A stretch of 64,000 bases of DNA from Bacteroidales bacterium (lineage in GTDB: Bacteria > Bacteroidota > Bacteroidia > Bacteroidales > VadinHA17), in assembly GCA_016709865.1 (NCBI GenBank), contig JADJLX010000001.1, forward strand, positions 1-64,000, in the 5' to 3' direction. Under the pieces are notes generated by a model, which saw nothing but the letters and a program-made list of their open reading frames with translations, made no database searches and was not told where the DNA came from. Positions 19,032 through 26,654 of the stretch are shown in pieces; the first letter of the stretch is position 1; every line of letters starts with the position of its first letter. The position numbers and the translations under genes were made by a program.

Positions 19032-19061
19032 AAAGGCGAAACTAAAAAGTTTCGCCTTTTT
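19032..19061 (+). terminator. Rho-independent terminator after thioredoxin-like copy 2
   Basis: A perfect 12-bp stem: AAAGGCGAAACT at 19032-19043 and AGTTTCGCCTTT at 19048-19059, with an AAAA loop, and a short T-run. It ends the copy 2 transcript before trxA. Confidence 0.9.
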
Positions 19062-19076
19062 AAAATCTAAAAAATC

Positions 19077-19394
19077 ATGGCAAAAGAAATAACATCGGAA
19101 AACTTCAGGGAAGTTGTTCTGAATTCGAAACAACCGGTTTTGGTCGATTTTTGGGCTCAATGGTGCGGACCTTGCAAGGTGATTGGTCCGATCGTAGAAG
19201 AATTATCAAATGAGTATGCAGGTAAAGCTGTGGTTGGAAAGGTAGATGTGGATTCTAACCAGGAACTTGCTGCACAATTAGGGATTATGAATATACCTAC
19301 AATCCTTTTCTTCAAAGACGGAGTAATAGTGGATAAGCTTAAAGGTGCAGCTCCTAAAAAGGAGTTTACAAACAGACTGAATAATATTATATAA
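19077..19394 (+). CDS. trxA: Thioredoxin
   Basis: 105 residues with no signal peptide, so cytoplasmic. It has the classical active site WAQWCGPCKVIGP (about residues 26-38), the strand GKVDVDSNQELAAQLGI and the cis-Pro loop NIPTILFFKDG. Length and sequence are those of standard TrxA. It sits right after a terminator with only 17 nt of spacing, so its promoter may overlap the terminator or it depends on read-through. It is 21 nt upstream of the DsbD gene; cytoplasmic thioredoxin is the normal electron donor of DsbD, which makes the pair functionally sensible. Confidence 0.92.
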   Translation: MAKEITSENFREVVLNSKQPVLVDFWAQWCGPCKVIGPIVEELSNEYAGKAVVGKVDVDSNQELAAQLGIMNIPTILFFKDGVIVDKLKGAAPKKEFTNRLNNII

Positions 19395-19415
19395 ACAACC
19401 TGGAATAATTATACA

Positions 19416-21356
19416 ATGAAAGCACTCATCACATCAATCGCCTTGCTGATTTCAGTATACACCTTCTCTCAGGTTCAGGACCCGGTGAAATGGAATACTA
19501 CAGTAACCAATATTTCACCAGATACTGCCCTTATCACTATAACAGCAAGTATCGAAGAACACTGGCATATATACAGTCAGACTCAAAATATCAAAAACGG
19601 GCCGGTAGCAACTTCATTTAAATTTATTCCTGACAATTCATTCGAAATTGTCGGGAAAGTTAAAGAAGGGCAGCCGATTGAAGAGAAAGAAGCGGCTTAC
19701 GATAATATGCTTGTTTCATACTTTGAAAAAATTGCATCATTCGAACAAAAAATAGCCATTAAAGAAAAGGAAAACTTCAAACTGAATTTTGAAGTTACTT
19801 ATATGGCTTGCAGCGACAAGATGTGTCTGCCTCCAGAAACAGAAGAACTCAGCGTTGATGTGATGGCTGCTTCTGGTAATGATAAGATAAGTGCTTTTAA
19901 TCAGGATTTTACCCCATCAGGAAATTCACTGACAGGATGGGCAATATTTCTAGCAGGTTTCATCGGAGGTTTGCTTGCATTGCTCACTCCATGTGTATTT
20001 CCAATGTTACCATTAACTGTTAGCTATTTTACCAAACAAAGTAAAACTAAGGCAATTGGGATCCGGAATGCCTTGATTTATGCAATATCTATAATAGTAA
20101 TCTATGTTACTCTTGGTTTGGTAATAACTCTTACTCTCGGTCCTGATGCTTTAAATGCACTGGCAAGCAATGGAATTATGAATCTGGCATTTTTCTTCAT
20201 TTTTGTTGTCTTTGCAGTTTCATTTTTCGGAGCTTTTGAAATTACCCTTCCAAGTAAATGGCTGAATGCCACCGACCGTGCATCAGACCGTGGTGGATTG
20301 ATTGGAATTTTCTTTATGGCTTTTACTCTATCATTAGTATCTTTTTCCTGTACCGGACCAATTATAGGGAGCCTTCTTGTGCAGGCAGCTGTCAATGGAG
20401 ATGTTACCGGTCCAGCAATAGGAATGTTCGGATTTGCCCTGGCTCTTGCATTGCCCTTTGCTCTCTTTGCAGCATTCCCCGGATGGTTGAATTCTCTTCC
20501 AAAATCAGGAGGCTGGCTAAATTCGGTAAAAGTTGTACTGGGATTCATTGAACTTGCATTTGCGCTGAAATTCTTATCATCAGTTGACCTTGCGTACCAT
20601 TGGGGCATAGTGACAAGGGAGGTGTTTATTGCTCTATGGATAGTTATTTTCAGTTTACTTGGATTTTATCTGCTCGGAAAATTAAGACTGCCACACGACG
20701 GTGAACAGAAACATACATCCATTTCCGGGTTGCTTTCAGGCATTCTTGTGTTAGGCTTCGTAGTTTATCTTATTCCCGGTATGTGGGGTGCACCTTTGAA
20801 AATGATAAGCGGCTTCCCGCCTCCTGCCTTTTATACCGAAGGCTGGAGCCTGCAAACCCAATCAGCAAATGTTAATAATACAAGTGCTGCAGTTATTTCT
20901 GATAACGAATTCCATTGTCCTCATAATTTAAATTGCTTTCACGATTATGATAAAGGAATTGCTTATGCGAGAAGCGTCAACAAACCTGTAATTCTAGACT
21001 TTACCGGCTGGAGTTGTGTGAATTGCCGGAAAATGGAAGATAATGTATGGAGCGATAAAACTGTCCTGGGACTTCTGAACAACGATTATGTACTTATTTC
21101 ACTGTATGTTGATGACAAAACACCTTTGCCTGAAAACGAACAATATGTATCTGAAACCACAGGAAAGAAAATAAAAACAATTGGAAATAAATGGAGCGAT
21201 TTCCAGACAAAACATTTTAAAACCAATTCCCAGCCATATTATGTGCTTACAGATCATAACGGCAAATTGCTTGCAGCTCCGAAAGGTTACGATACAAGCA
21301 TAGAGGATTACATAAACTTTCTGAACGGTGGAATTTCAATTTTCAGGAAAATCTGA
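19416..21356 (+). CDS. dsbD: Thiol:disulfide interchange protein DsbD
   Basis: 646 residues in the usual three-part form. A signal peptide and N-terminal alpha domain (about 20-160) contain CSDKMCLPPETEEL. The eight-helix transmembrane beta domain (about 170-460) has the two redox cysteines in LLTPCVFPMLPLTV and SFSCTGPIIGSLL. The C-terminal gamma domain (about 500-646) is a thioredoxin fold with GWSCVNCRKMEDNVW. DsbD passes electrons from cytoplasmic thioredoxin across the membrane to periplasmic thiol proteins. Here the likely acceptors are the exported thioredoxin-like proteins encoded on both sides. All six catalytic cysteines appear to be present. Confidence 0.93.
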   Translation: MKALITSIALLISVYTFSQVQDPVKWNTTVTNISPDTALITITASIEEHWHIYSQTQNIKNGPVATSFKFIPDNSFEIVGKVKEGQPIEEKEAAYDNMLVSYFEKIASFEQKIAIKEKENFKLNFEVTYMACSDKMCLPPETEELSVDVMAASGNDKISAFNQDFTPSGNSLTGWAIFLAGFIGGLLALLTPCVFPMLPLTVSYFTKQSKTKAIGIRNALIYAISIIVIYVTLGLVITLTLGPDALNALASNGIMNLAFFFIFVVFAVSFFGAFEITLPSKWLNATDRASDRGGLIGIFFMAFTLSLVSFSCTGPIIGSLLVQAAVNGDVTGPAIGMFGFALALALPFALFAAFPGWLNSLPKSGGWLNSVKVVLGFIELAFALKFLSSVDLAYHWGIVTREVFIALWIVIFSLLGFYLLGKLRLPHDGEQKHTSISGLLSGILVLGFVVYLIPGMWGAPLKMISGFPPPAFYTEGWSLQTQSANVNNTSAAVISDNEFHCPHNLNCFHDYDKGIAYARSVNKPVILDFTGWSCVNCRKMEDNVWSDKTVLGLLNNDYVLISLYVDDKTPLPENEQYVSETTGKKIKTIGNKWSDFQTKHFKTNSQPYYVLTDHNGKLLAAPKGYDTSIEDYINFLNGGISIFRKI

Positions 21357-21374
21357 TAATAAAGACATATTCAT

Positions 21375-21399
21375 TGTCAGGTTATGCAATTCTCACGAC
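21375..21399 (+). promoter_or_regulatory. Putative ECF promoter 3 (TGTCAGG-N14-CGAC)
   Basis: TGTCAGG at 21375-21381 and CGACTATAAG from 21396, 14 nt apart, 27 nt before the OB-fold gene at 21426. It is one of the two copies whose -10 half reads CGACTAT in full together with a complete TGTCAGG. Confidence 0.75.
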
Positions 21400-21425
21400 T
21401 ATAAGAGAAAATAAATAAACAAATT

Positions 21426-21902
21426 ATGAAAAAGAAAAAGATTTTAAAGATTGCAGCAACTTTGATCATTGCTGGTGTGGTTATCGGAGGAGGTATCGGA
21501 TTATACATGTTCAATATGCCTCAAAGAAATGTTCAGGCTGCCAAAGCTGATTTTACGTTAACAAGTTCACAGATTGTATCAGAATATCTCTCCGGAAAGG
21601 ATGATGCCAACAGGAAATATCTCTCAGGCGACGGAAATTCAAAGATCCTTATAATTACAGGTACTGTAAACAAAATATCAGAAGATTTTAACGGTCAAAA
21701 AGTTGTTCTGTTAAAAGAAACCGGAGACAAGGCAGGTGTAAGCGCTTCATTCACAGAAGAGACCAGCCACAATGCGGATGATCTTCAGCCTGGAAGTACA
21801 GTAACAATTAAAGGTGTAATCCGTTCAGGGGCATCCTACGACAGCGATCTTGAACTTTACGAAAATGTAATACTTGAGAAGTGTGATATAGTGAAGGAGT
21901 GA
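21426..21902 (+). CDS. Membrane-anchored OB-fold (tRNA_anti-like) protein
   Basis: 158 residues. A single N-terminal anchor (about 6-30, AATLIIAGVVIGGGIGLYMF) leaves an extracytoplasmic OB-fold domain at about 75-150 (ILIITGTVNKISEDFNGQKV, then GSTVTIKGVIRSG). Proteins of the tRNA_anti-like family carry this domain in many Bacteroidota, with unknown function; they are not known to bind tRNA when exported. It is the first gene behind ECF motif 3 and is followed by yceI 99 nt later. Confidence 0.65.
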   Translation: MKKKKILKIAATLIIAGVVIGGGIGLYMFNMPQRNVQAAKADFTLTSSQIVSEYLSGKDDANRKYLSGDGNSKILIITGTVNKISEDFNGQKVVLLKETGDKAGVSASFTEETSHNADDLQPGSTVTIKGVIRSGASYDSDLELYENVILEKCDIVKE

Positions 21903-22001
21903 GAAGTCGGAAGACTGGAGACAGAAGACCGAAGTAAAAAACTGAAATAAAAGTAAATAAGTAAAAACAAATAATAATATTAATAATTAACAATTGAAAT
22001 C
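21903..22001. other. Spacer with degenerate GAAG-type tandem sequence
   Basis: The first ~35 nt after the stop read as imperfect tandem units of GAAGTCG / GAAGACTG / GAGACAG / AAGACCG. Intergenic runs of this composition are common in some Bacteroidota genomes. The rest is A-rich leader for yceI. No gene and no clear promoter were seen. Confidence 0.4.
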
Positions 22002-22568
22002 ATGAAGAAGTTATCATTTTTAACAGCAGTCTTATTAGCGATTGCAACAATTACAGTGAACGCTCAGACATCGGGAAAACTAGTTAGTTCGAAAACTCAG
22101 ATTAAGTTTTTCTCCACTACCCCTGCCGAAGATATACAGGCAGCCAATACCACGACCGTCAGCACTATCAACAAAGAAACCGGGGAAGTTGTGTTTTCAG
22201 TCCCGATGCAGGGCTTTGAATTTGAAAAAGCTTTGATGCAGAAACATTTTAATGGAGAGGATTTTCTTAATACACAGGCCTTCCCGAAAGCCAAGTTAAA
22301 AGGTAAAATTACAAACCTTGATAAGATCGATTTTTCAAAAGATGGGACTTACACTGCCAGTTTTGAGGGTGAAATGACTATTAAAGAGGGAACAAAACCT
22401 GTTAAGGAAAATGGAACTCTTACTGTAAAAGGGAACGTAGTTGAACTACAGAGCAAATTCATAATAGCTCTCGCAGATTATGGGATCACCTTTGTAAAGG
22501 GCAAACCCTCAACGAACATTGCTAAAACTGTCGAAATTACAGTGTTCGCAGAGTATAAACCTGAATAA
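22002..22568 (+). CDS. YceI family exported lipid-binding-type protein
   Basis: 188 residues. A signal peptide (MKKLSFLTAVLLAIATITVN, cleavage at NAQ) precedes a YceI-like lipocalin-type beta barrel, with VVFSVPMQGFEFEKALMQKH, the FNGEDFLNTQAFPKAKLKG pattern and FEGEMTIKEGTKPV. YceI proteins bind isoprenoid-type lipids in the periplasm and are often induced by stress. It lies downstream of ECF motif 3 and probably belongs to that transcript, though the 99-nt gap could hide a processing or second start site. Confidence 0.85.
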   Translation: MKKLSFLTAVLLAIATITVNAQTSGKLVSSKTQIKFFSTTPAEDIQAANTTTVSTINKETGEVVFSVPMQGFEFEKALMQKHFNGEDFLNTQAFPKAKLKGKITNLDKIDFSKDGTYTASFEGEMTIKEGTKPVKENGTLTVKGNVVELQSKFIIALADYGITFVKGKPSTNIAKTVEITVFAEYKPE

Positions 22569-22610
22569 TCTGGTCCTGCATCTTTACTTTAAGATTTGTT
22601 CAGGTAAGGA

Positions 22611-22697
22611 GATGATAAAGGCAGTTGAAATGAATCCTCACGTTCCAGTTATATCAATATCAGGGTTACGACGTGGAGGTTCTTTCTTTAATAAATA
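22611..22697 (+). pseudogene. Possible remnant of a response-regulator receiver domain
   Basis: A 28-codon open frame encodes MIKAVEMNPHVPVISISGL and ends in FFNK. HVPVISISGL resembles the fourth beta strand of receiver domains (xPVIxxSG). There is no phospho-acceptor Asp or N-terminal half here, and the sequence before it (22569-22610) does not extend the match. It may be a decayed end of a lost gene, or chance. Confidence 0.25.
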
Positions 22698-22710
22698 AAA
22701 TTAGTTACAG

Positions 22711-23247
22711 ATGAAACTATTAACTATCAAAATATTACTTTTGATCTTCACAACCACAATTTCATATGGATCTATGTTTTCAGGGAATTCAGAAAAAAAT
22801 AATGTATATGATTTATTTAAAATTGGCCGTAGTCGTGATACCAATGAGATAATATATTCGATCAAGTTTGATCAGACAGGTCAACCTGATAAAACCGATC
22901 CGATTGAGATTCACTGGATAAAAAGGACAAATAATAACAAGGTTGAACCTTTAACCTGGATACAAAAGAAATATGCCTATGGTGTAAAAATCCTTTATGA
23001 CCTCAAAAAGGAAGATGAAATATACTTTCAGTTTGTTTCATACGATAAACGCACATTTATCCTTAAGAAGAATGTGGAAAATTGCTATAAGGTGTTTACT
23101 CTCTCAGGTGAAAAAGAGGTTGAAGTCTCAAGGATATTTATACAGATAGATGGCGGAAGTTTCTGGTTGCCAACCATTTCAAGAGTGGAGCTTCACAGCA
23201 AAGAACCTGGTTCAGGGAAACTTGCAATGGAAACTATTAATCCTTAA
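22711..23247 (+). CDS. DUF4833-type exported protein
   Basis: 178 residues. A signal peptide (MKLLTIKILLLIFTTTISYG) is followed by a domain that looks like DUF4833: FKIGRSRDTNEIIYSIKF, then DPIEIHWIKRTNNNKVEPL and a late FIQIDGGSFWLPTISRVEL. Function is not known. It sits 11 nt before a LysE-type exporter gene and the two are probably cotranscribed. The family call is from memory of its pattern and should be checked. Confidence 0.6.
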   Translation: MKLLTIKILLLIFTTTISYGSMFSGNSEKNNVYDLFKIGRSRDTNEIIYSIKFDQTGQPDKTDPIEIHWIKRTNNNKVEPLTWIQKKYAYGVKILYDLKKEDEIYFQFVSYDKRTFILKKNVENCYKVFTLSGEKEVEVSRIFIQIDGGSFWLPTISRVELHSKEPGSGKLAMETINP

Positions 23248-23258
23248 AACTGATTGTC

Positions 23259-23858
23259 ATGAATTTTTTTAATGCATTAATAACAGGAATTCTGGTTACA
23301 TCAGTTGGAGCACTCCCTCTTGGTCTGGTAAATCTCTCGGTCCTCGACAGTTCTCATAAAAAGGGATACAGAGAAGGAATGAAGATTGCTCACGGAGCCG
23401 CTATAACTGAAGTTTTATTTGGACTGACAGCGATACTGGCCGGATTGTTTATTCAAAGGTTATTTGAAGAAAATCCCACACTGAATTATATTATAGTTGC
23501 GATAATCGGTATTATGGGAATTATGTTCTTAATTAAAAAGAATAAATCAGGAGGTGGTGCAGTAAATAATTTTTCGGGCTTTTGGAAAGGAGTATTTCTC
23601 AACCTGGTCAGTATACAAGTATTGCTTTTCTGGATTGTAGCTATTGCTTTTCTTTACAGCCGTAACATTTTCAATAATTCCCCGGTTTTTATTGTTACTT
23701 TTCTGTTAGGGATCTGGGCCGGAAAGATGGGAGTTCTGTGGATATATGCCCGGATGAGCCGGATAATCCTTTCGAAATCTGATCTCCTGGCAAGGAACAT
23801 TAACCGGATAATCGGCGTAGTACTCCTCACAACATCACTTATAAATATTTTAAAATAG
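23259..23858 (+). CDS. LysE-type membrane exporter
   Basis: 199 residues with about six membrane helices. The start shows the LysE/RhtB-type first helix (GILVTSVGALPLGLVNLSVL), followed by helices near 40-60, 68-90, 105-130, 140-160 and 175-195. Proteins of the family export amino acids or other small metabolites. Nothing in the sequence tells the substrate. The neighbourhood deals with ergothioneine and thiols, so efflux of a related amino acid is possible, but this is only context. Confidence 0.75.
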   Translation: MNFFNALITGILVTSVGALPLGLVNLSVLDSSHKKGYREGMKIAHGAAITEVLFGLTAILAGLFIQRLFEENPTLNYIIVAIIGIMGIMFLIKKNKSGGGAVNNFSGFWKGVFLNLVSIQVLLFWIVAIAFLYSRNIFNNSPVFIVTFLLGIWAGKMGVLWIYARMSRIILSKSDLLARNINRIIGVVLLTTSLINILK

Positions 23859-24011
23859 ATTAAGTTCTTAAAAATAATAAGCTTAGGTAAAAATGAATTA
23901 GTAAATTGTAAGAAATGAAATTATGAAACCCACATGTTTCAAAACACCAACAATGATGAAAATATACTCATCTTGGTTACATGTGACCGCTAAAATCAAA
24001 ATTATATACAC
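23859..24011 (+). promoter_or_regulatory. Control region of the ergothioneine block
   Basis: No gene. Two sites share ACATGT: CCACATGTTTC at about 23930-23940, flanked by GAAAC/GTTTC arms, and GGTTACATGTGACC at 23975-23988, an imperfect 14-bp palindrome (12 of 14 positions symmetric). The second lies 24 nt before the DUF427 start and could bind a dimeric regulator. No TGTCAGG/CGAC motif was found here, so this operon seems to be under separate control. Confidence 0.4.
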
Positions 24012-24296
24012 ATGAAAGCAATATGGAACAATAAGATCATCGCAGAAAGTGATGATATAATAAATGTTGAAGGGAATATGTATTTCCCTGCAGAAGCAGT
24101 TAATAAGGAGTTCTTAAAAAATAGCGACACCCATACTGAATGTCATTGGAAGGGTACAGCATCATATTACACTCTGGATGTAGATGGCCTTACCAATGCA
24201 GATGCAGCGTGGTATTATCCTGAACCACGGCCGCTTGCCGATGGCATAAAGGGCAGAATAGCATTCTGGAAAGGCGTACAGGTAATTAAAAGCTGA
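24012..24296 (+). CDS. DUF427 domain protein
   Basis: 94 residues, cytoplasmic, one complete DUF427 domain: MKAIWNNKIIAES at the start, TECHWKGTASYYTLDVDG in the middle and AAWYYPEPRPLADGIKGRIA towards the end. The conserved Trp/Tyr-rich pocket residues are present. The function of DUF427 is not established. It lies 17 nt upstream of the EanB-like sulfurtransferase and is probably the first gene of the ergothioneine operon, so a link with ergothioneine or thiol chemistry is worth testing. Confidence 0.8.
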   Translation: MKAIWNNKIIAESDDIINVEGNMYFPAEAVNKEFLKNSDTHTECHWKGTASYYTLDVDGLTNADAAWYYPEPRPLADGIKGRIAFWKGVQVIKS

Positions 24297-24313
24297 ATAT
24301 TAAACTGTATATA

Positions 24314-25606
24314 ATGACTGAAACAGTATCTGAAATCACCACAAAAGAGTTAATCTCAAAAATTGGAAATACTGATGTACATATCATTGATGTCCGCCCG
24401 GTTGACGCTTATAATGGATGGAGACTTGCCGGGGAAATAAGAGGGGGACATATTCCGGGAGCCAGAAGCATACCGCTAAAATGGTTTAATTACATCGACT
24501 GGATAGAAATTGTGAGGAAGAAAGATATACTTCCGGGGCACAAAATTATTATTTATTCCTATGATCGTAAAGATGCTGAAAGCGCTTCTAAAAGATTCCT
24601 TGCTTCAGGATATTCTGATATTAATATATACACAGGGTTTCTTCCAGAGTGGACCATGGGAAATGATCTACCGCTGGATAACCTTGCCAGGTTTCAGAAC
24701 CTTGTTCATCCAAACTGGGTAAATGACCTTATCAGAAGCAGTAAGCCTGATGAATATAATAACAACAAGTATGTTCTGCTTCATGCTCATTACAGGAACA
24801 GAGATGCATACCTTTCCGGACATATCCCCGGAGCAATTGACATCGATACTCTTGCCCTTGAAGCTCCTGAATCATGGAATCGCAGGTCGCCTTCTGAACT
24901 GAAGACAGCTTTGGAGAATCATGGAATTACATCCGATACAACAGTTGTAATATATGGAAAGTATATGCACCCTGACAATAATGATCCCTTCCCGGGAAGT
25001 GCAGCCGGAGACATAGGTGCGCTGAGGGGTGCATTGATATTGATGTATGCCGGAGTTAATGATGTTAGGGTACTGAATGGAGGATTCCAGTCGTGGCTCG
25101 ATGCCGGGTTTGAAACTTCATATAAAGATGAAGGTAAACAACCGGTGAAAGAATTCGGAGCATCAATACCTGTTCATCCTGAACTGATTGTTGACACACC
25201 TGAAGCGAAAGAGATGCTCAGGTCAGGAGATGCAGAACTTGTTTGTGTCAGAAGCTGGGCAGAGTATATCGGGGAAGTTAGCGGCTACAATTACATTGAA
25301 GCAAAAGGGAGAATACCGGGTGCCGTTTTTGCCGATTGCGGAAGTGATGCCTACCATATGGAAAATTACCGGAATCTCGATCTTACAACACGTGAATTCA
25401 ATGAGATCGCAGATATCTGGATAAAAAATGGTATTACACCTGACAAGCATCTTGCATTTTACTGTGGCACAGGATGGAGAGGAAGCGAAGCATGGTTTAA
25501 CGCCTGGCTCATGGGCTGGCCTCGTGTATCAGTTTACGACGGCGGCTGGTTCGAATGGAGCAACGATCCCCAGAATCCTTATGAAACAGGAATACCGGTA
25601 AAATAA
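24314..25606 (+). CDS. eanB: EanB-like multi-rhodanese sulfurtransferase (anaerobic ergothioneine synthesis)
   Basis: 430 residues with three visible rhodanese domains (about 1-125, 130-275 and 285-430). Only the last has a catalytic cysteine: AFYCGTGWRGSEAWF, Cys about 384. The loops of domains 1 and 2 (IYSYDRKDA, IYGKYMHPD) have lost it. Multidomain rhodaneses with one essential C-terminal cysteine and an adjacent EgtD-type methyltransferase are the hallmark of EanB, which in Chlorobium transfers sulfur from a Cys persulfide to hercynine without oxygen. Here the methyltransferase gene follows 22 nt later and an EgtUV-like transporter after that. The length is close to that of EanB. A 3-mercaptopyruvate sulfurtransferase-like role is the alternative. 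Confidence 0.72.
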   Translation: MTETVSEITTKELISKIGNTDVHIIDVRPVDAYNGWRLAGEIRGGHIPGARSIPLKWFNYIDWIEIVRKKDILPGHKIIIYSYDRKDAESASKRFLASGYSDINIYTGFLPEWTMGNDLPLDNLARFQNLVHPNWVNDLIRSSKPDEYNNNKYVLLHAHYRNRDAYLSGHIPGAIDIDTLALEAPESWNRRSPSELKTALENHGITSDTTVVIYGKYMHPDNNDPFPGSAAGDIGALRGALILMYAGVNDVRVLNGGFQSWLDAGFETSYKDEGKQPVKEFGASIPVHPELIVDTPEAKEMLRSGDAELVCVRSWAEYIGEVSGYNYIEAKGRIPGAVFADCGSDAYHMENYRNLDLTTREFNEIADIWIKNGITPDKHLAFYCGTGWRGSEAWFNAWLMGWPRVSVYDGGWFEWSNDPQNPYETGIPVK

Positions 25607-25631
25607 AGATATCTTCTAATATTATGTTGTG

Positions 25632-26618
25632 ATGCAAAATAAAAATGAATACTATATAGCTGAAATGACAGATATCCAGAGCCTTGAAGTGGATACATTA
25701 AAAGGCTTGTCATCTACACCCAAATACCTTCTTTCAAAATATTTTTACGATGATGCCGGAAGCGCTATTTTTCAGGAAATAACAAAAATGCCGGAATATT
25801 ACCTGACAAGATCTGAACAGGAAATATTTGAAAATCAGAAGGAACAAATAACAGATGCAATTATTTCCGGCCACTCCCGGTTCGATCTTCTCGAACTTGG
25901 TTCCGGTGATGGTTCCAAAACAAAAATACTTCTGAAACATCTTTTACAAAAGAAATCAGACTTTAAATATATTCCTGTTGATATCAGCTCCAAAGCAAAT
26001 AGTGATCTTGTCAGGGAGCTTAATAAAGAAATCCCCTCATTGAATATAAGTCCTTTAACAGGAGATTTCTTTGGACTGACAGATGCCGGGAATATTAACA
26101 GTGACACAAGTAAAGTAATATTGTTTCTTGGTTCCAATATAGGGAATTTCACAGAACCTGAGATTGACATTTTTCTTACTCAGCTTTCTGATTTATGCAG
26201 AAGAGGAGATAAGATATTAATAGGATTTGATCTGATGAAATCACCTGAAATTATAATGCAGGCTTATGATGATCCTTATGGCCAGACAAAAAAGTTTAAC
26301 CTGAATCATCTTGCCAGACTGAACAGGGATCTTGCAGCTGATTTTAACCTCAGCAAGTTCGAACATCATACCACATATAACCCTGTGTCAGGTTACTTAA
26401 AGAGCTATCTGGTCTCAAAAGAACAACAGACGGTTGACATTAAATCGTTGGATCAGAAGTTTGTTTTTAATAGGTGGGAACCTGTTTTCATGGAACTTTC
26501 AAGAAAATTCGATCTGCTTTCAATTGAAAGATTTGCATTCAATCATGGATTCTCAATTGTGAAACATTTCACAGATCAGAAAAAATGGTTCACAGATTCA
26601 CTCTGGGTCAAAACATAA
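25632..26618 (+). CDS. eanA: EgtD/EanA-type histidine N-alpha-methyltransferase
   Basis: 328 residues from ATG at 25632; a GTG three bases earlier is also open. The protein matches the EgtD family over its whole length: STPKYLLSKYFYDDAGSAIF at the start, SAM-binding LLELGSGDGSKTKILL, then IPVDISSKAN and FLGSNIGNF. EgtD/EanA methylates histidine three times to make hercynine, the precursor of ergothioneine. Its position directly after the EanB-like gene gives a two-gene anaerobic ergothioneine pathway. Neither EgtB nor EgtC, the aerobic enzymes, is encoded in the window. Confidence 0.82.
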   Translation: MQNKNEYYIAEMTDIQSLEVDTLKGLSSTPKYLLSKYFYDDAGSAIFQEITKMPEYYLTRSEQEIFENQKEQITDAIISGHSRFDLLELGSGDGSKTKILLKHLLQKKSDFKYIPVDISSKANSDLVRELNKEIPSLNISPLTGDFFGLTDAGNINSDTSKVILFLGSNIGNFTEPEIDIFLTQLSDLCRRGDKILIGFDLMKSPEIIMQAYDDPYGQTKKFNLNHLARLNRDLAADFNLSKFEHHTTYNPVSGYLKSYLVSKEQQTVDIKSLDQKFVFNRWEPVFMELSRKFDLLSIERFAFNHGFSIVKHFTDQKKWFTDSLWVKT

Positions 26619-26654
26619 TTTTTGAATTAAACAATAAAAGCACAGATACTTATA

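Noticed and set aside
20102..20608. Long minus-strand open frame inside dsbD
   Set aside because: It lies wholly within a well-supported gene in another frame and shows no recognisable features.
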